Below, one piece after another: positions 34,166 to 46,550 of a stretch of 64,000 nt of DNA. The notes beneath the pieces were generated by a model that was given only the letters and a program-made list of their open reading frames with translations, was not told the origin of the DNA and searched no databases. The stretch is taken from positions 1,865,736-1,929,735 of the forward strand of contig NZ_JABRXF010000001.1 in the NCBI RefSeq assembly GCF_013266695.1, read 5' to 3'. This stretch comes from Hongsoonwoonella zoysiae (lineage in GTDB: Bacteria > Pseudomonadota > Alphaproteobacteria > Rhizobiales > Stappiaceae). Position numbers and translations under genes: made by a program. Position 1 is the stretch's first letter, and each line of letters opens with the position of its first letter.

Positions 34166-35251
34166 ATGTCGAGAGCGCTGGAAACAGAGCTTGTGAATTT
34201 TGAGGCGCTTGCGCGAGACGGCGACAAGTCGCGGGGCAATGAACTGGCGAGACACGTCGCCATGCTCTTTTCGCTGACCTCCGAAAACTGCTCCGAGGAG
34301 CAGATGGAGATTTACGATTCCGTGCTGACGCGTCTTGCCAGCATGGTGGAGGAGGAGGCGCGTTGCTTCATTGCCGAAAGGCTTTGCAAGCTTCGTCGTG
34401 CGCCTGAGGCGACGATCAAGACGCTGGCCTCCGACACGTTCAAGGTCGCGGAATCCATTTTGCGCCATTCAACCGTGTTGCGCGATCCCGATCTCGTTGA
34501 AATCGCCCGTGAGAAGGGCGAGGAGTATCAAGTCGCAATCGCGACGCGAGAGGTGCTGTCGGAGATCGTCACCGATGTGCTGATCGAGGAAGGCGGCGCC
34601 ACGGTAAAGCGCAAGGTTGCTGAGAACGAGGGGGCCGCCGTCTCGGAAGTCGGCCTCAACAGGCTCATGGAGGCCGCTCGGGAAGACGAGGAGCTGCAGT
34701 TTGCCATCGGCTCGCGCACCGACCTTGCGGAGCAGAACATCCTCGCTCTCGTGGAAATCGCCAGCGAGAGAGTGCGCGCGCGCCTGATCGAAGTGGACGA
34801 CACGGCGGGCGTGAGCAGGCTGCCGCAGGCAACGCGCCTGGCCGCGCAGCGCATGTCGAACGAATATTGGCTCGCACGCTACGATTTCGAAACGGCGACC
34901 GGACGCGTTGCGGCACTTGCGCGCGGGGAAGGCCTGAGCGAGGCGGTGCTTCGCCGGTTTTCGGCCGAAGATCGCTTCCCGGAGGCGGTAGCGACTTTCG
35001 CCCTCATCTGCGATATCGGGCTGGAAGAGGCCAAGCACTGGCTGGTGCGCCTTGATACCGATCCGTTCCTGATCGTTGCCAAGGCGAACGAATTTTCGCC
35101 GATGACCGTCCAAGCGCTCTTGAAAATCGGCCCATGGCGTCATCGCCTTGGAAACGAGGCCCGCCGCGACGCGCTTGAACGCTACGAAAGCATGAAAGCG
35201 ACGACCGCCCGGCGAATGCTCGATCAATGGCAGGGACGCATCGCCGTATGA
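34166..35251 (+). CDS. DUF2336 protein (first paralogue)
   Basis: A 361-residue all-helical protein. Repeated helix pairs such as LFSLTSENCSEEQMEIYDSV, ILRHSTVLRDPDLVEIAREK and LALVEIASERVRARLIEVDD fit the DUF2336 repeat family seen in alphaproteobacteria. No signal or membrane segment, so cytoplasmic. The function is not established. A paralogue of similar length (353 residues) lies at 46551. A strong terminator follows. Confidence 0.8.
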   Translation: MSRALETELVNFEALARDGDKSRGNELARHVAMLFSLTSENCSEEQMEIYDSVLTRLASMVEEEARCFIAERLCKLRRAPEATIKTLASDTFKVAESILRHSTVLRDPDLVEIAREKGEEYQVAIATREVLSEIVTDVLIEEGGATVKRKVAENEGAAVSEVGLNRLMEAAREDEELQFAIGSRTDLAEQNILALVEIASERVRARLIEVDDTAGVSRLPQATRLAAQRMSNEYWLARYDFETATGRVAALARGEGLSEAVLRRFSAEDRFPEAVATFALICDIGLEEAKHWLVRLDTDPFLIVAKANEFSPMTVQALLKIGPWRHRLGNEARRDALERYESMKATTARRMLDQWQGRIAV

Positions 35252-35336
35252 ACAGGACTCTCCACAAACGGCCCTAACCGGGTTCAACACCCTTTTCGTT
35301 CAAGCCTCTGACAAATCGTATGCCTCTTGCCAACTC

Positions 35337-35362
35337 AGGCCTCCCTTGCGGAGGCCTTTTTT
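35337..35362 (+). terminator. Rho-independent terminator after DUF2336 gene
   Basis: Eight-bp stem AGGCCTCC/GGAGGCCT (35337-35344, 35350-35357), loop CTTGC, then a run of six T. Confidence 0.85.
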
Positions 35363-35502
35363 ATTGCCCGGCGCTCATTGTCCGGACAAGGCGTAGCGAT
35401 GCTTGATCTGCTTGCAAATCCGCCATCAAATATAATTTCCGTTGCGGTATATTGACTTGGCATTCGGGGTTTGCCCGGGATGGGCGCTGGAGGCAGGGCA
35501 TA

Positions 35503-37806
35503 ATGGATTGGAATATAAGATGCGGTTCCGCTCTGCTGGTGGCGGCGCTCGTGGCGTTCATCATCGCAATGCCTGCAAGCTTCGCGTTTGCGCAAGCGAC
35601 TGAGACGTCTGCCCTCTCGACTTCCGGAAAGCCGGCTGCGGCCCTGGGCACAGCGGAAAGGCAGGCCGCCGCCGACGCCATGGAAGCAACCATGTCCAAG
35701 GCCTTCAGGGCGCGCGCGGCTGCTGCCGATGTTCTGCAGGGCCTCGATGGCGCGTGGGAACGTTCATACGTCAAGCTGGCTGAAATCGACGGCGGCGATG
35801 CGGGCTGGCTTTGGACGGCACTCATGGTGCTCGTCGGTGCGGTTGTCGCCGGCATTGCCGCCCTGAAGCTTTTCGAACAATGGGCAGACCACAGGTTTCT
35901 GCGCAATTTTGCCGCTACGCCCGCAACCCGGGCCGATCAACTCGGCTATCTCTTCGCCAAATCTTTCGTCATGCTCGGCGGCGTGCTTGCCTTCGCGCTC
36001 GTCGGCATCCTCATCGTGCTTGCCTTCGACGTCGGCCATCCCGGCATTCGCGTGACCGGTTTCCAGGGGCTTCGCGCGGTCGCGACGGTCCTCCTTCTCA
36101 GGGTCGTATTCAGAGGCGTCATTTCGCCGGATAATTCGGCATATCGAGTCGTCGGCTTTACAGATCGGGAAGCCGGCGGGCTTTACCGGAGCCTGATTTC
36201 CCTCGCATCGATAGCCTATATCGTGTTCGCGGTCTGCGTCTGGATGTTCAAGCTGGGCCTCGACGAGAATGCGCACAAGGCTCTCGTGATGGCATCCATG
36301 TTGTTTACGTGCCTTGCGCTTAGTGTAATCGCCGTCATCTTTTCGCCTGCCATATCGCGGGTGCTCGGCAGGAACGAAAGGGAATTGCCGTTGTGGCGCC
36401 GCTTGATCTTGCGACTGTGGCTGCCTTTGACGGTTGTCTATTTTCTCTTCGCGTTCTTTTCTTCCACGGTCAGGACACTTCTCGACCTGCCGGCGGCGAC
36501 CGGGCTTATCGGTGCGCCGATCATGGCGCTTCTTCTGGGGTTCGTACTCTACGGCCTGATGGTCTTCGCGATCGAGCGCTGGTTCCTGCCACGCCGCGAC
36601 AGCGCGGCCGAACTGCGGGTGATCGCCGAAGACCTTGAGCGTGCCGCCACGAGCGAAGGTGAGGACACGGATCCCGGCGCCGTCGCATCGCACGCCGAAG
36701 CCGAGGCCATCGAGCGCGAAGCCGCACGCGCGCCCTATCGCGCCTTGTTCGACCATGCGGGTGCAATTCTCGCCTTCGCCGCCGCGCTCGCCTATCTGCT
36801 CTTCACCTGGGGCGTGCCGATCACCGACGACCGGTTCGTCCTGAGCAATCTCTTCGATGTCCTCCTCGTCGTCTTTGCCGGTTATCTGGCCTACAAGGCA
36901 GTCCAGATCGCTGTCGACCACCGGATAAGGCTCGAAAAGGGAGAAGAGGAAGATACAGGCGAGGAAGTGGAGATTGGCGGCAAGGGCGAAAGCCGGCTTG
37001 CAACGCTGCTTCCCATCTTCCGCAATTTCCTGCTGATCACCATCGTCGTCATCGTCGGCATGATCGCGCTTTCGGAACTGGGCGTGAACATCGCCCCGCT
37101 CTTCGCCGGCGCTGGCGTGGTCGGTCTTGCGGTCGGCTTCGGCGCGCAGACGCTGATCCGCGATATCTTTTCCGGCGCTTTCTTCCTGATCGACGACGCA
37201 TTCCGAAAGGGCGAATACATCGATATCGGCACGGTGAAAGGCACTGTCGAGAAAATCTCCATCCGCTCCATGCAGCTCAGGCATCACCGCGGGCCGCTCA
37301 ACACCGTACCCTTCGGCGAAATCCAGTTCGTGACCAACTATTCGCGCGACTGGGCGATCATGAAACTTGCCTTCCGCGTTACCTATGACACGGACGTGGA
37401 AAAGATGCGCAAGCTCATCAAGAAATTCGGCCAGGAACTGCTGCAGCATCCCGAATACGGACCGAAGTTCCTTCAGCCCGTGAAGTCGCAAGGCGTTACG
37501 GCGCTGGAGGATTCCGCCATGATCGTGCGTGTCAAGTTCATGACGCGCCCCGGCGATCAGTTCGAGCTTCGCAAGGTGGTTTATGCGGGTATTCGCGATC
37601 TTTGCGCGCGGGAAGGCATCAAGTTCGCTCACCGCGAGGTCACGGTTCGCGTCGCCCATGAAGACGTGGATGAGAATGAAGAGCAGGGCGGCGACGAAAA
37701 GGCCCTGAGCGAGGCGGAAAAGAAAGCCATTGGCGCAGCGGTGCTACCTATCGTCGAAGAGCAGGCGGCGCGGGAGAAATCTCCCGGGTCCGCCGATACC
37801 CGTTAG
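35503..37806 (+). CDS. Large mechanosensitive channel of the MscS family
   Basis: A 767-residue membrane protein with a signal peptide (ends FAFAQA, about residue 31) and around ten predicted helices in the N-terminal two thirds. The MscS core is in the C-terminal third: the pore-lining helix GAGVVGLAVGFGAQTLIRD (about residues 535-553), then FSGAFFLIDDAFRKGEYIDI and the beta domain PFGEIQFVTNYSRDW. A charged tail (EDVDENEEQGGDEKAL) is cytoplasmic. It resembles the long MscS relatives (MscM/YbdG-type size classes) that release osmolytes on hypo-osmotic shock. The ATG at 35503 follows GGAGGCAGGG. An earlier in-frame start at 35452 lacks such a site. Confidence 0.88.
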   Translation: MDWNIRCGSALLVAALVAFIIAMPASFAFAQATETSALSTSGKPAAALGTAERQAAADAMEATMSKAFRARAAAADVLQGLDGAWERSYVKLAEIDGGDAGWLWTALMVLVGAVVAGIAALKLFEQWADHRFLRNFAATPATRADQLGYLFAKSFVMLGGVLAFALVGILIVLAFDVGHPGIRVTGFQGLRAVATVLLLRVVFRGVISPDNSAYRVVGFTDREAGGLYRSLISLASIAYIVFAVCVWMFKLGLDENAHKALVMASMLFTCLALSVIAVIFSPAISRVLGRNERELPLWRRLILRLWLPLTVVYFLFAFFSSTVRTLLDLPAATGLIGAPIMALLLGFVLYGLMVFAIERWFLPRRDSAAELRVIAEDLERAATSEGEDTDPGAVASHAEAEAIEREAARAPYRALFDHAGAILAFAAALAYLLFTWGVPITDDRFVLSNLFDVLLVVFAGYLAYKAVQIAVDHRIRLEKGEEEDTGEEVEIGGKGESRLATLLPIFRNFLLITIVVIVGMIALSELGVNIAPLFAGAGVVGLAVGFGAQTLIRDIFSGAFFLIDDAFRKGEYIDIGTVKGTVEKISIRSMQLRHHRGPLNTVPFGEIQFVTNYSRDWAIMKLAFRVTYDTDVEKMRKLIKKFGQELLQHPEYGPKFLQPVKSQGVTALEDSAMIVRVKFMTRPGDQFELRKVVYAGIRDLCAREGIKFAHREVTVRVAHEDVDENEEQGGDEKALSEAEKKAIGAAVLPIVEEQAAREKSPGSADTR

Positions 37807-37822
37807 GTGGAACTTTGCGCGC

Positions 37823-38467
37823 TCAGGCGCTTGCGGCCTCTTGCGGCGGCGGGGGAAGGGTAGCCTCCGCGCTTTCCCGCGCGGCGAGACGGTCATGCAG
37901 CGCAAGCAGATTGGGCGATGCGTTCAGCATTTCTCCCGATTCCGGCATTTGCCGCAGGTAGTGCATCATGGTGAAGAGGTTCCAGTCGGCGAAGCTCGGG
38001 GCTTTCCCGGCGAAATAGCCCGTTTCCGCCAGCGCGGCGTCAATCGCCTTGAAATAGGGGCGCATTTCCTCGGCCGCTTTATCGATCACCGCACGGTCCG
38101 GTTCGCCGTTTTCCCCCTTCGGGAAAATATAGGCGAAGAGAAAGCGGCGGATGAAAAGCGGGTCGAAAACCGTATTCGTCAGCGAGATCCACTGTTCGGC
38201 CTTCGCGGCTTCGACAGGATCGCGCGGAAAAAGATCGGGCCCGTCGAAAACGGCATCGATATATCCGGCGATTGCACGCGATTCCGCCAGTTCCACACCG
38301 CCGTGCCGCATGACGGGGATGCGGCCTGCCGGCGATATGCGGTTCACCGGTTCGCTGTGGGGCGAGGCGGGATGAAGCGTGTAGGCCACGCCTTTTTCCT
38401 GGGCTGCGATACGCACTGCTCGCACGTATGTCGAAATCGGCAAGCCGATGATTTCCAGTTCCGTCAT
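37823..38467 (-). CDS. Glutathione S-transferase-family protein
   Basis: A 214-residue GST. The thioredoxin-like N-terminal domain (LEIIGLPISTYVRAVRIAAQ; SPAGRIPVMRHGG; LAESRAIAGYID, the conserved SxAI glutathione site) is followed by the all-helical domain (about 90-205). The active-site residue is probably Ser12 in the ISTY segment. AAGGA precedes the ATG. Substrate unknown. It is convergent with the MscS gene, 16 bases apart. Confidence 0.88.
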   Translation of the reverse strand: MTELEIIGLPISTYVRAVRIAAQEKGVAYTLHPASPHSEPVNRISPAGRIPVMRHGGVELAESRAIAGYIDAVFDGPDLFPRDPVEAAKAEQWISLTNTVFDPLFIRRFLFAYIFPKGENGEPDRAVIDKAAEEMRPYFKAIDAALAETGYFAGKAPSFADWNLFTMMHYLRQMPESGEMLNASPNLLALHDRLAARESAEATLPPPPQEAASA

Positions 38468-38521
38468 GATCGAATTCCTTCAGGCCGACACGGCGGTCGC
38501 CGCGACGTTGACAAATTAAAC

Positions 38522-38971
38522 TCAGGCGAACATGCGCTCCAGCCTGTCGAGCGAAGACGTCCAGCCCTTTTGGTGGTTGTCGCGGTGCTCGACTTCCTTG
38601 AAAACCTTCTGCACCAGCGTCATCAGCGTCTTGTCGCCTTTCGCGGTGAAGGTGACCTCGATTTCCGTTTCGTGCCCTTTCGATCCGTCGTCCTGCGTCC
38701 AGCTCCAGGTGAAAACGAGCCGGTTCGGCCGGTCGATGGTTTTGTAGACGCCGCTCACGTGATGGCGGCTACCTTCCGGCGACAGCATGACCGTGGACCA
38801 GGCTCCTCCCTCGCGCACGTCCATGTCCAGTTCGGGGGTCGTGAAGCCTTCCGGGCCCCACCACTTGACGAGCGTTTCAGGATTGACCCACGCATCGAAC
38901 GCCGATTCCCGGCCGGTATTGAGCGTGCGGGAGAGCGTCAGTGTTCGTGCCTCTGTCGTGTCAGTGGTCAT
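38522..38971 (-). CDS. SRPBCC/AHSA1-type lipid-binding-fold protein
   Basis: A 149-residue START-like fold protein. Typical segments: GRESAFDAWVNPETLVKWWG, PEGFTTPELDMDVREGG, ARHHVSGVYK-type RHHVSGVYKTIDRPNRLVFTW is seen here and GWTSSLDRLERMFA closes it. The ATG at 38971 overlaps the ArsR gene by 11 bases, a common ArsR-AHSA1 pairing. Members bind small hydrophobic ligands; the natural ligand is unknown. Confidence 0.85.
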   Translation of the reverse strand: MTTDTTEARTLTLSRTLNTGRESAFDAWVNPETLVKWWGPEGFTTPELDMDVREGGAWSTVMLSPEGSRHHVSGVYKTIDRPNRLVFTWSWTQDDGSKGHETEIEVTFTAKGDKTLMTLVQKVFKEVEHRDNHQKGWTSSLDRLERMFA

Positions 38972-39341
38972 GGTCGTCCTCCATCTTCGATTTGCCTTGT
39001 TCTGCGTCGTCATTTTCCGCGCCTGGAAAAAGCTTCTCGAGGCGGTCGAAAGAGGTTTCCCAGAAGCGGCGATAGCGTTCGATCCAGCTTGCAAGGTCCT
39101 TCATCGTTTCTCCGCGCACGCGCAGGAACCGGAATTGACGATCCACCCGGCGCTCTATGATGCCGGCCTTCTCGAGAACGGAGATGTGGCGCGAGATGGC
39201 AGGCTTGGAAATCGGGAAAGGTGCAGCGATATCGCCGGCGGAAACTTCGCCCTCCTTCATCAGCCGTTCGACGATCGAAAGTCGTATCGGATCACCAAGT
39301 GCGCCGAATACGTCCGGCAGGGAAATTTGCGGTTCAGGCAT
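38961..39341 (-). CDS. ArsR-family transcriptional regulator
   Basis: A 126-residue winged-helix repressor: FGALGDPIRLSIVERLMKEG, then the recognition helix ISKPAISRHISVLEKAGI and the wing RRVDRQFRFLRVRG. It lacks the ELCVCDL metal-site cysteines of metal-sensing ArsR proteins. It precedes and overlaps the AHSA1 gene and presumably autoregulates the pair. ATG at 39341; a TTG four codons earlier is possible. Confidence 0.88.
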   Translation of the reverse strand: MPEPQISLPDVFGALGDPIRLSIVERLMKEGEVSAGDIAAPFPISKPAISRHISVLEKAGIIERRVDRQFRFLRVRGETMKDLASWIERYRRFWETSFDRLEKLFPGAENDDAEQGKSKMEDDHDH

Positions 39342-39526
39342 GTATTGCCCCAAATCATTTAGCGAAAGTGTTAATTAACACATCAGTTAATGAATAACAA
39401 GCCGAAATCGCCGCCGTCGATATCGGCGCCTCGTAGCGCACGGCCGAGGCTTCCTCCTTTGTGGTGGCGAGAGGGGTCGGGCTTGCCCGGTTAGCGTCAG
39501 GCCCCTTGCAAATCAGGCTATGTACG

Positions 39527-39544
39527 TATAAAGATATCTTTATA
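39527..39544. promoter_or_regulatory. 18-bp perfect palindrome: candidate methionine-cycle operator
   Basis: TATAAAGATATCTTTATA at 39527-39544 is a perfect 18-bp palindrome, 25 bases before the ArsR-methyltransferase start. It resembles what I recall of the site for SahR, the S-adenosylhomocysteine-responsive ArsR-type regulator of methionine-cycle genes. Confidence 0.6.
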
Positions 39545-39569
39545 TCCAGCTTTCATATTGCGGCCCGCC

Positions 39570-40580
39570 ATGACAGATGAAACCGTTCTCGGCCTCGAAC
39601 AACTGCTTTCCGGCCTCAAGACCGTGGGGGAGCCCACCAGGCTCAGGCTCATCGCGCTGCTTGCCGAAAGCGAGCTTACCGTGAAGGACGCCACGGCGAT
39701 CCTCGGCCAGAGCCAACCGCGCATTTCGCGCCATCTTAAGCTTCTGACGGAAGCCGGCCTCGTGCAGCGCTTTCCGGAAGGCTCCTGGGTCTTCTACAGG
39801 CTTGGCGACGGGGCGATGGGCGCCTTCGCCCGCGACCTTCTAAATCGTCTCGACGGGGAAGAACCTATCCTTACGGCCGACCGGATGCGCCTTGACGCGA
39901 TCCGCAAGGCCAAGGCGGAGGAGGCGGCCCGTTATTTCGCCGACCGCGCCAAGACCTGGGATCAGGAGCGTTCCATGCATGTGCCGGAAGAGGCCGTGGA
40001 AGATGCGCTTAAGGAAATGCTGGGTGAGAAGCCTTTCGACGCCCTGCTCGATCTTGGTACCGGAACGGGCAGGCTTCTGGAGGTTTTTCGCAATCAATAC
40101 GCAAGGGCGCTTGGTGTCGACGCCAGCCACGATATGCTCGCGGTCGCACGTGCGAACCTTGCCGAAGCCGGGATCGGCGAGGCGCAGGTGCGCCATGGTG
40201 ACGTCTACGCCCTCACCGTGCCGCGCGAAAGTTACGACGTTGTGTGCATTCACCAGGTGCTGCACTTCCTGGACGATCCGGGCCGCGCAATTGGCGAGGC
40301 GGCAAGGGCCCTGCGCCCGGGCGGGCGGCTTCTGATCGTCGATTTCGCTCCGCATGATTTCGAGTTCCTGCGCGAGGCGCATGCCCACCGGCGCCTCGGC
40401 TTTGCTCATGAGCAGATGACGCGCTGGCTGGAGGAGGCCGGCCTAGATGTGGTCGAGGTCCGTGATCTCACCGCCGAGGATCACAACGAGGGAATGCTGA
40501 CGGTGAGCGTCTGGCTTGCTCGCGATCCGCGCATCATCACCGATTTGCCACAGAAAAATACGACCCGGGAGGTCGCATAA
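39570..40580 (+). CDS. ArsR-type regulator fused to SAM-dependent methyltransferase domain (SahR-like)
   Basis: A 336-residue two-domain protein. Residues about 10-95 are an ArsR winged helix (LKTVGEPTRLRLIALLAES; LGQSQPRISRHLKLLTEAGL). Residues about 145-310 are a class I methyltransferase fold (LLDLGTGTGRLLEVF, LGVDASHDMLAVARANL, VCIHQVLHFLDDPGRAI, LRPGGRLLIVDFAPHD). Fused proteins of this kind in alphaproteobacteria probably use the methyltransferase pocket to bind SAM or S-adenosylhomocysteine. It is immediately followed by metF and metH, supporting a methionine-cycle regulator (SahR-like). Confidence 0.87.
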   Translation: MTDETVLGLEQLLSGLKTVGEPTRLRLIALLAESELTVKDATAILGQSQPRISRHLKLLTEAGLVQRFPEGSWVFYRLGDGAMGAFARDLLNRLDGEEPILTADRMRLDAIRKAKAEEAARYFADRAKTWDQERSMHVPEEAVEDALKEMLGEKPFDALLDLGTGTGRLLEVFRNQYARALGVDASHDMLAVARANLAEAGIGEAQVRHGDVYALTVPRESYDVVCIHQVLHFLDDPGRAIGEAARALRPGGRLLIVDFAPHDFEFLREAHAHRRLGFAHEQMTRWLEEAGLDVVEVRDLTAEDHNEGMLTVSVWLARDPRIITDLPQKNTTREVA

Positions 40581-40581
40581 T

Positions 40582-41496
40582 ATGACGCTCAACCATTCGA
40601 TCCGCCGCTTTCAGCTTGGCGAGAAAAGTGACGTATCCGTTTCCTTCGAATTTTTTCCGCCGAAGAACGACAAGATGGAAGCGTCGCTTTGGTCGGCTGT
40701 CGACCGGCTCGAGCCACTAGCCCCGAATTTCGTCTCCGTGACCTATGGCGCTGGTGGATCGACGCGCGAGCGCACCCATCGCACCGTTGCGCGCCTTGTC
40801 AATGAAACCGGCCTCCATCCGGCCGCGCATCTGACATGCGTCGGCGCGTCTCGCGAAGAAATCGACGCGGTCGTGCGCGACTACCGCGAGCTTGGCGTGA
40901 AGCATATCGTCGCCCTGCGCGGCGATCCGCTGGAAGGTATCGGGGCGATCTACAAGCCGCGCGAGGACGGTTATGCCTATGCCTCCGACCTCGTGGAGGG
41001 CATCCGCAAGATCGGCGACTTTGAGATTTCCGTTGCCGCCTATCCGGAGCGCCACCCGGAAAGCCCGAGTTGGGACTTCGAGATCGACAATCTGAAACGC
41101 AAGGTGGACGCGGGCGCGACGCGCGTCATCACCCAATATTTCTTCGACAACGACCAGTTCGAGGAATTCCTGAACCGCGTGCGTGCCGCCGGCATCAACG
41201 TGCCGGTGGTGCCGGGCATTCTGCCGATCACCAATTTCGAGCAGACGATGGTTTTCTCCGCCAAATGCGGAGCGTCGATCCCCGACTGGCTGACCCGCCG
41301 TTTCAAGGGCCTGGAAAAGGATCCCGAGACCCGCAAGCTGGTTTCCTCCGCGGTTGTCGGCGAGCAGGTGCTCGACCTCGTCGACCGTGGCGTCAACGAG
41401 TTCCACTTCTATACGATGAATCGGGCGGAACTGACGTTCGCGATCTGCCACATGCTTGGCGTGCGCCCCGTTACACCCGAAAAACAAGCTGCCTGA
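40582..41496 (+). CDS. metF: 5,10-methylenetetrahydrofolate reductase
   Basis: A 304-residue flavoenzyme. [63 protein letters not shown] and [17 protein letters not shown] are hallmark MetF segments. It makes 5-methyltetrahydrofolate for MetH. ATG at 40582 follows GGGAGG and lies two bases after the regulator's stop; metH follows at ten bases, so one operon. Confidence 0.95.
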   Translation: MTLNHSIRRFQLGEKSDVSVSFEFFPPKNDKMEASLWSAVDRLEPLAPNFVSVTYGAGGSTRERTHRTVARLVNETGLHPAAHLTCVGASREEIDAVVRDYRELGVKHIVALRGDPLEGIGAIYKPREDGYAYASDLVEGIRKIGDFEISVAAYPERHPESPSWDFEIDNLKRKVDAGATRVITQYFFDNDQFEEFLNRVRAAGINVPVVPGILPITNFEQTMVFSAKCGASIPDWLTRRFKGLEKDPETRKLVSSAVVGEQVLDLVDRGVNEFHFYTMNRAELTFAICHMLGVRPVTPEKQAA

Positions 41497-41506
41497 AGAG
41501 AAGAAA

Positions 41507-45238
<3,732 letters not shown>

Positions 45239-45251
45239 CAATTGCCGATCA

Positions 45252-45285
45252 GCCACGGCGCCGGTCCATTTTCCGGCGTCGTGGC
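45252..45285 (+). terminator. Hairpin after metH
   Basis: Thirteen-base arms GCCACGGCGCCGG (45252-45264) / CCGGCGTCGTGGC (45273-45285) with one G-T wobble. The tail lacks a clear T run, so termination here is uncertain. Confidence 0.45.
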
Positions 45286-45397
45286 GGTTGATGCATTGTT
45301 CATCGATTCAGATCTAATCATTCCAGCAAAGCTGATTATCTTTTCCTGCAAGTGAACAAACGAAAAGGGTGCACCGCCCCGATGCAGGAGAGATACG

Positions 45398-46012
45398 ATG
45401 GACAAGCCGCTTAACATTCTCCAGATCGAGTCCTCTGCCCGAAAAGCGGGTTCCGTTACGCGGGACCTCGCGCAAGACCTCGTCAGCCGGCTTGCCGCCG
45501 GCCGTCAGGTGAATATCGTCAGGCGCGACGTATCCCCGGGCCTTCCGGTCATCGACGACGCCTGGGTCGCCGCCAATTTCACCGACCCGGCGGAGCGAAC
45601 CGGCGAACAAAAGGCGAGGCTTTCTCTTTCCGATGAGTTGGTCGCCGAGTTGAAGGCGGCGGATATCCTCGTGATCGGCGCCCCGGTCTATAATTTCGGG
45701 ATCCCGGCATCGCTCAAGGCGTGGGTCGACCTGATCGCCCGTGCGCGGGAAACGTTCAGATATACCGAAAACGGTCCTGTGGGCCTGCTTGAAGGAAAGA
45801 AGGCTTATGTGGTCATGGCGTCCGGAGGAACGCAAATCGGCTCCGAGATCGATTTCGCAAGCGGTTACCTGCGCCATGTCCTCGGGTTTATCGGGATAGG
45901 CGATGTGGAAATCATAGCCGCAGAGCGTCTGATGGCTTCAGCGGACAGCGCAGTTGCCAATGCAAGGGCTTCGCTCGGCGATGCGGCGCAGCGCTTCAAG
46001 ATGGCGGCGTGA
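45398..46012 (+). CDS. azoR: FMN-dependent NADH-azoreductase
   Basis: A 204-residue flavodoxin-like reductase. LQIESSARKAGSVTRDLA (phosphate loop), ILVIGAPVYNFGIPASLKAW (flavin-binding) and VVMASGG are diagnostic of AzoR. It reduces quinones or azo compounds with NADH. Free-standing gene 160 bases after metH. Confidence 0.92.
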   Translation: MDKPLNILQIESSARKAGSVTRDLAQDLVSRLAAGRQVNIVRRDVSPGLPVIDDAWVAANFTDPAERTGEQKARLSLSDELVAELKAADILVIGAPVYNFGIPASLKAWVDLIARARETFRYTENGPVGLLEGKKAYVVMASGGTQIGSEIDFASGYLRHVLGFIGIGDVEIIAAERLMASADSAVANARASLGDAAQRFKMAA

Positions 46013-46097
46013 ATCGTGGATGTAGAATGAGCAGGGAAACAAACGATATCGCCGGTGGAATCTTACGGAATTCCATCGGCGAGCTTCCTTGCGAACT

Positions 46098-46151
46098 GCC
46101 GGCAAGCGCCGGCAAGCGAAGAAAATGCGGCGGTTTTTCCGCCTTCTTTTT
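46098..46151 (+). terminator. Hairpins and 10-bp tandem repeat after azoR
   Basis: A direct repeat GCCGGCAAGC twice (46098-46117) also folds as GCCGGC/GCCGGC. A second hairpin GGCGG/CCGCC with a TTTTT loop (46129-46143) is followed by TTCTTTTT, fitting a terminator for azoR. Confidence 0.6.
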
Positions 46152-46233
46152 AAAGAATTCCGACAACGATGCCTGTGACGAATAAAAACGCTATCAGGAA
46201 CATGATAAGGTTCAGATTGCGGACGATGGTCAT
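46150..46233 (-). CDS. 27-residue single-span membrane protein
   Basis: Reading leftwards from ATG at 46233 the codons give MTIVRNLNLIMFLIAFLFVT then GIVVGIL and a TAA stop at 46150-46152. Residues 8-27 are one unbroken hydrophobic helix preceded by R5. GGGAGG lies eight bases upstream of the ATG on the same strand, a near-ideal ribosome site. The protein is below common annotation length limits. No family is claimed; small proteins of this type often join respiratory or transport complexes, which is unproven here. Confidence 0.65.
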   Translation of the reverse strand: MTIVRNLNLIMFLIAFLFVTGIVVGIL

Positions 46234-46550
46234 TCTATGGCCTCCCGCTCTTCAGGCTTTCGTGAGTTTATGTGAGGTGCGGGGGCGCGAAAAGGTAAAA
46301 AAGTTGTTGCAGCGCCGAAGACAACTGTTGAGACATTCTTACGCTGCGTCATATGAGCGAGGGTATCGTAAGGAAATCAGTATCTAAGCGATTTTTGGAA
46401 AATATGTACGATTAAACCGCATCGGCTCTGGTTGCCGTTTTCGTGAAGATCGGTGCGGCGGCGTGAGCGAGAATCTCTTGCCATTAACTACCGGGCAACA
46501 CCTCTTCGCGACAATTCCTGAAAGATAACAACTTGTGGTGAGGGTCCAGG
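46234..46550. other. Intergenic region upstream of second DUF2336 gene
   Basis: About 317 bases between divergent small ORF and DUF2336 gene. Contains the ribosome site of the small gene; nothing else supported. Confidence 0.4.
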
